A DNA stretch of 64,000 nt from Grifola frondosa (taxonomy: Eukaryota; Basidiomycota; Agaricomycetes; Polyporales; Grifolaceae). The stretch spans positions 1,074,768 through 1,138,767 of the forward strand of contig LUGG01000019.1 of assembly GCA_001683735.1 (NCBI GenBank). The letters are read 5' to 3'. The notes under the pieces were generated by a model that worked only from the letters and a program-made list of their open reading frames with translations, was not told the DNA's origin and ran no database searches. This document shows, one piece after another, positions 58,718-64,000 of this stretch (the first letter of the stretch is position 1; every line of letters starts with the position of its first letter). The position numbers were made by a program, and so were the translations under genes.

Positions 58718-59788
58718 ATGTGCCGAGGTCTCTACCACAGCCATAAATCCTCCTTAAAATGGAAGGAAGAGACTGACGCGCTCCTCCGTGCACCTATACT
58801 CCACCCATGTGACGATGTCCCTCCCAACACATGTGTGCTTCCCTACCTCCAGCGCTCGCGTATTGCTACGGTGTATATATCCTGCAGCGTCCGCATTCCT
58901 CTGTTACAGCAACAGATCTTTGATGGGGTCAGTTGTCTACGAGACATCAACGATGCCCATCCATACATCTGCCCGACTTCACCGAGCTGGAACTGCGGAG
59001 CGTCCTATAATCCATCTATCGTAGGCTAGTCCGAGTCCGTTTAATTAGCTGTAGGGAATTGACTCGCGCAACCCCAATACAGCATTTATCCGTCCTTCAC
59101 ACTCAATCATGAGGTGTGGATCGGCATCCTCTCCATCTCCCACCGCCGCGGCCGTGCCATCCAAGCACTCTTCGCAAATCCATCATCAGGCGAGGCCATC
59201 CATCTCATTTCCATAATCAGAGATACTTGGTGCCTTCCAAGAGTATCCTCATGGCTCTGTGCTCGATCGTGGACCACAACGCTTACTTGACCACGGAGGA
59301 AATGGGACAACGTTCAGTGGCCACGTTGTGACACATCTTCGAGGCTCGTGAGCGATTTAGCGTGCAGAATACCAGAGGATGTTACGATTGATGCGCACGG
59401 ATTAACATGGTACAGGTTTTGCAGGCTGTTTGGAAGACAGCATCGCATTTGACATGTGGGTGATGGCATCCGTGCTCTCCGGGCTTCGCGACGAATCACC
59501 GTGCCATACTCGGACATTCTTGGTTCGGTTGTCAGTCGATGCCACTGTAATCAGTCAGTATTTTCTCTTTTTGTTTCTGAATGCAATATTATGCCCGACG
59601 GCGTGATGTACATATGCTATTGTGAGCGCGAAGCCGGGGTATACACGTCGCACTCGCGATCAGCGAACCGGGCCAACTTATCACGTCTTTTGGGCAGCCC
59701 CGCTAAACCAAAGTCCTTAATTCGATGCGGAAGTGCCTTCCACGAAATTTCGTCTTTAGGTCAGTGGAACAAGGTGTGTTTGTTTTAA
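58718..59788 (+). pseudogene. Block Z copy G
   Basis: Duplicate of 3360-4430 with one-base differences near 59456 and 59668 that alter open frames, again suggesting no coding constraint. Confidence 0.35.
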
Positions 59789-59805
59789 TTTCTGGATAAC
59801 TTTCA

Positions 59806-60478
59806 TTAAAGCCGTGCTTTACGTTTCTCTGGGAGAAGAATCGCTACGTAGACATAGATTAAGGCTGGTGAGACATGCCCTAGGATTGTCGTATGATCAT
59901 TAACTCGCCAATATCGATGTTGTGGAAGCAACGAGATGACTAGCTCCTGTTGACGGGGGCGCCAATGGGGATCGAGCGTCAACCGCACCTCGCTGTCACA
60001 CCCGTAGACGACGATATTAGTCAAGCAATAACAACTGCCATACTGTGCAGCTGTCATGGTCCACACGCCTCGCATTTGGGCTGAAGAAGACGATCCGCAT
60101 GTCCGCCACGCCGGCCCACACGTCGCCGAGGCTGTCTCAGGGACGATCCGCCAAACCCGGAACACTGCACGCTCCGCTGCAGATCGGTTCCGCGGAGTTT
60201 CCCTGCTCCTGCTCCGGGTCGTTGAGGTCTTCAGCCACAGAACCGTCGTGTTCGCGCGCCGGCTCCTTGTGCTCGTCGTTCTCGTATTACACGGCGCGTT
60301 GTTTGGGAGACGTTCTGCGCCTCTCTGCGACAAGCTCTGTCTCTCGGACTGCGCTATCGAGTTGTTCCCGGATATCTGGCGGATCGTGGATGCCCCTACT
60401 TTGTTTGCTGCGCTGGTGCTGCACGACGCCCGCTGGGCCGCGCGTGCGCGAGAACCTTCGCGCTAATTCACTTGCCAT
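59806..60478 (-). other. Block W copy 7
   Basis: Identical to 4448-5120 as far as I compared. Confidence 0.3.
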
Positions 60479-60900
60479 GCATGTTGTTCCGATACGGCGG
60501 GTCGTTTCTGCCGTGGCCGCCGCACATCTGTCGATGTGTGATTATTCGGTACAGGCGAGCGTGCAATTTGGACTCGCCCATGCTACTGGTCTTCATATCT
60601 GGCATGCTACCAACCTATCATGGCTGATACACAGCCTGTGTTTCGACTTCTCCCGACATACCAGTTCAACTATTGATTGTTTATTTATCGCCGTCGTTTC
60701 GAACAGATCCGTGCTAGTGTATGAGCGGATGTGGATCGCAGGCAGCGTTTTACCTATTCTCCAATCTTACTAATTTTCCGAACAGCGCGTGCGATGCGTG
60801 TTACATCCCGGCGCCACGAAGAACGGTTTAGACACAAGAGCACGGTCTCTCCATCTCTGCCAAAGTATTCAGTCGCGCATCTTTCGCACTACCTCATATC

Positions 60901-62574
60901 ATGTCCTCCGCCGTAAGTGCCGCAGAAGTCCAGGAAAAGTGAGTGACTCTTACCGCAATGCTTCCTCATCTAATATCTCCTACCATACAGCTTCATCACA
61001 ATATGTTGTGGTGTATCGGCAACCGGTCAGTGGTTCACGTACGATCTCGTGTCAATTCTTCATCCCTATTTGTTGCAGCTCTTCTAGTGTATGAGTACCT
61101 CATCACGTTTGATCGTGAATACCGACTCGTATGGAAGCGTCGATTTTCGGCGGCCACCTTACTTTTCTTGCTCGCAAGATATCCTTTGCTTCTTGGCCAC
61201 ATTCTTACCCTTCCATTGATATATCCACTGTCAACAAGGGTACAGTTCTCATATTATACTGCAGACCATCTTTGCCCACCAATAATTCTCAGAGCTGTTC
61301 TGCATTGGTTTGGTTGTTCACAACTTTGGTTCTGCTCTTCATTTTTGCTGCGCTAGGTGAGTATCCGTACGATATTCTGACTTCTGACTGACCATTGATA
61401 TTCCGTGAAGCATTCTCAAGTCTCCGAGCGTATGCCTTATCTGGTCGTCAATGGCAAATAGCTGCATTGGGATTCATCTTCTCATTGGGGATTTTCGGCA
61501 TCTCGGTGGTGAGCTCTGTTCTCGACTTTGAGCTTGGTGTGTAATTGAAGTGTGAGACACACTTCTAGCTCGTAAATGTGCCACGAGCAGTAATTGCGGC
61601 TCCACCTCCCTTTAATTATGATTTAAGTTATTTGATCTCACCAAAGTTATACAAAATGTCAGTGAATTTCATTGATGTCACTGATGCTTGTTGAATCAAC
61701 CCGTATGTCATATAGATGTATGTAGTGCTGTTGGCATCATCGCTCGAGGGTCTGCTCACGCAATAGTTCCAGTGGCATATGTACAGTGTGCGACAATAAT
61801 CGCCGTGGAAATGGTTGTTCTTGCGGTGACCATACACCAGACATACTGGCAAAGACGAGCTGCCGCGGAGGTTGGCCTCCGCACTCCATTGCACACGGTG
61901 CTCTTGAGGGACGGTCAGTTTCCCAGTTCTACCTCAGTGTATGCACTGACCAATCATGCTCCATCAGGTACTGTATACTTCTTGTGCGTTATCATTAGTC
62001 AACGCAGACCCGCATTGTTTGACAATGGTTCATTTGATAGTGTATTGTTGATGATGAACATTGCAGATATTTTATTTGTATATCTGGGAGGCACATTTGT
62101 GGGGAAACTCGTCTCTAATTCCTACGAACTCTCACTCACGAGTATCAATGTACTGTCATCAGGCATCTTCCAGGCAGTTCATCGAACCGTGAGTAACTGC
62201 GATTGATCGCTCTTCGTTTTGATCTCTATTGATATCCGTTGCGGCACAGGATACAAACAATTATCATTTCACGATTCATGCTCAATCTCCGCGAGGCCGA
62301 TGGATCCCTGTGCGGCACCGAAGATGCAAGTCGCCCATCCTTTGTGCGCTCCATCCAGTTTGCGGCGTTCGTCGAATCCCTCGGCGCCCCTCTCGACCAC
62401 GAACTCTCATTCTCTGCCATCGATCCGGGTTCCTTGAATGAGCAGGAAGCTGATGGAGAGAATGAGGACGGGAATGAGGACGTGCCGGGCGATGATGAGG
62501 AAATGGTGTCAGGTCAGCCAAGCATTCATGAACTATCCGAAGCAGAAGCCGGTCCATCTAGAGTCAGGGAGTAG
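60901..62574 (+). CDS. DUF6533 multi-pass membrane protein, copy 7
   Basis: Every exon of copy 1 is found here at +55358 (exon 1 60901-60938 to exon 11 62250-62574), giving the same predicted protein of about 365 residues in the parts I compared. The TATA position has the same ACACAAG change (60832-60838), and AATAAA follows at 62641-62646. If the repeat is an assembly artefact, copies 1 and 7 are one gene. Confidence 0.8.
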
Positions 62575-64000
62575 GACTGCGATACGTTTTCGGTGTGTGC
62601 TCTCTCGTTACCATCTCGTATCTTCTAATGCTGACGGCAGAATAAAAATCTATCCTGCATGCAGGAAATTGAGTACGTCTGGCGTATGACATCACTCTTA
62701 GTTGTTTTCTTGGAATATCTTTCGTGTCGTAATTTAAAAACGATCTGCCGCAGATGATGCGCTAAACCACCATTACCGCGATACACTTATTTATTTCCCA
62801 TTTTCGCGGGAGAACTGACAGCTTAGCACCACGGACATGTTCACCGTATACGCGGTGCCGCGTGCCTCCGGGCTGCCAGCTGTGCACTCTGATGGATCCA
62901 CTTGTCTGAGTTCTCGACGGGGTGCGTGCGAGAAGCCAAATCGGACTCGATCACGCTGAGAGTGTTGTTCGACGCGTGCAGGACCTGAAGGCGGGCGCGA
63001 GGTGAACGGTTATGCATGGGCTGAGGAGATGGCGTCTGTCCTATTCTGATACCCAGTGCATTGATGTTCTCACACGGATATAGATTGCATTCCTTTTCTT
63101 AATGATTTGCCGTGTGCATATCTAGCACTGTCGAGCACGAAAATTGCACTCCAGTATGCCGCAGAGGGATACGAAGGATCCAGTGCTGATCGACTACCAG
63201 AGCTCAAATCTTCTTGAATGTATGTCTGAACTGGCGGCGTTATTCACAATGAGTTCGCGGCGGTAATAAGTCACTTACGTGTTGACGAAAGGAAGTCCGA
63301 ACAACATCAAATTTTCAGTTCCTAGTCCTTGAGACATGAGCGCTGAGCAGCGATACTATACACTTACATGGCACATACCTTGCACATTGTTTCTATCCTG
63401 CACCTCGAGGCGTAGAAACGACGGAGACATGGTAATCTCTGCACAGCACTTCATCAAGGGATATAAAATGATAGAACATTTCAAGCGTTCAGATACAACG
63501 CTTTCCCGGAAATATGATGGAGACGCACCGTAGTCAAAGCAGGCTCCTTATCATGACAGGATTATGATCACCAAATTGAATCACGCTGGGCATCATAAGT
63601 TCAGGCATTACGGCGTCATCGTTGCCGGAGGTGTATCTGCACCGCACTTCAAGAGTCTCTATGGATGCTAGATTTGCGGGATGATGGGTACTGTGGTAAG
63701 CCACCTAGTGTGGATGACGTTGATGGGCGAGTGGCGAATGCAAGGTTAATGGTTCTTGTTCTTTGCGACATAGGTCAAACAGTACGCCTTGTCTCTTCGG
63801 AAAGTCAGAGCACTCGTGGTAGTACGTACACTCACCACGTTTAGCCTGGCACTGCTTGCAAGGTGTGTGATGTGAGTGTGTGTCACTGTTAGGGACGCGT
63901 GATGCTTGATGCAGGTGTGGACGTCGATCGAGTCGTGATCATGATCGAATATGGGCGCGACTAACGCCAACGCGTCACGGTAATGTGACATCGATCTTGA
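62575..64000. other. 3' spacer of copy 7, RabGAP body missing
   Basis: Duplicate of 7217-8640. The cysteine-rich frame seen at 8347-8577 is disrupted here by indels at about 63861-63885. The window ends just after a variant palindrome. Confidence 0.5.
63972..63989. promoter_or_regulatory. Palindrome copy, variant, at window end
   Basis: GCGTCACGGTAATGTGAC, the same variant as at 8607-8624. Confidence 0.45.

Larger units (their letters stand above)
56267..64000 (+). repeat. Long near-identical duplicate of 900-8640
   Basis: Offset is about 55368 at the left edge and 55357-55358 for most of the length. I noticed about a dozen differences (for example 2630, 2674, 3951, 4096, 4309, 8236, 8500-8535). 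The left edge is at about 56267, before which similarity drops to roughly 90 percent. It runs to the window end, so its right edge is unknown. Confidence 0.9.

Noticed and set aside
3115..63989. CRISPR-like reading of the repeated palindrome
   Set aside because: The copies are thousands of bases apart in a eukaryotic gene context, with no spacers or cas genes.
1..64000. Transposon-driven repeats
   Set aside because: I found no transposase, reverse transcriptase, long terminal repeats or target-site duplications; block order and breakpoints fit tandem recombination and deletion. A tool-based repeat search could still find small elements.
1..64000. tRNA or rRNA genes
   Set aside because: No cloverleaf-like or rRNA-like stretch was noticed by eye. 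A covariance-model scan would be needed to exclude a tRNA.

Overview
This window looks like a basidiomycete nuclear genome, most likely Agaricomycetes and possibly Polyporales. Short GT-AG introns of about 50-65 bases interrupt nearly every gene. The recognisable families are DUF6533 membrane proteins, DUF6535 proteins, a Gyp5-type TBC/RabGAP and a polyporopepsin-like aspartic protease; the first two are expanded in mushroom-forming fungi. I saw no rRNA, tRNA, CRISPR array or bacterial-type signal. The species is not identifiable from sequence alone.

Most of the window is a decayed tandem array. The recurring order is: a RabGAP gene on the minus strand; a promoter block with a GTCACG-GTAA-CGTGAC inverted repeat; a plus-strand fragment I call block Z, or DUF6535 remnants; a block I call W; and a multi-exon DUF6533 gene on the plus strand ending near an AATAAA signal. 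Seven DUF6533 genes start at 5543, 16415, 23841, 31698, 41722, 53446 and 60901. An eighth is an internally deleted remnant at 10391-11085. The first bases of the window are the 3' flank of a ninth, off-window copy.

RabGAP copies lie at about 560-3090, 12300-14275, 18828-21270, 27067-29270, 34983-37390 and 55921-58435, with 5' fragments at 44460-44955 and 48760-49260. Every copy I traced has at least one lesion (stop, frameshift, or lost or shortened exon). Five of the seven DUF6533 genes can be spliced into a full-length frame of about 355-371 residues, and the other two have one-base lesions. The membrane-protein gene seems to be the part of the unit that is kept, while the RabGAP decays. 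DUF6535 remnants (8660-8790, 15190-15520, 30003-30235, 38280-39388, 50030-51841) are also broken.

Two long duplications shape the array. Bases from about 900 to 8640 recur almost unchanged at 56267-64000 with only a handful of differences, meaning a very recent duplication, gene conversion or an assembly artefact. Bases 9780-15520 are a shortened copy of 30629-38612, with two deletions of about 1.45 and 0.83 kb. A single-copy island at about 45.1-48.7 kb interrupts the array. It holds an intact secreted aspartic protease (46427-47958) and a possible small gene at 45232-45980, and sits between two truncated RabGAP 5' ends.

How the parts work together is inference. DUF6533 proteins are multi-pass membrane proteins of unknown function and RabGAPs control vesicle traffic, but the RabGAP copies here are probably non-functional. 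The protease is the one clear stand-alone gene, presumably secreted for nutrition.
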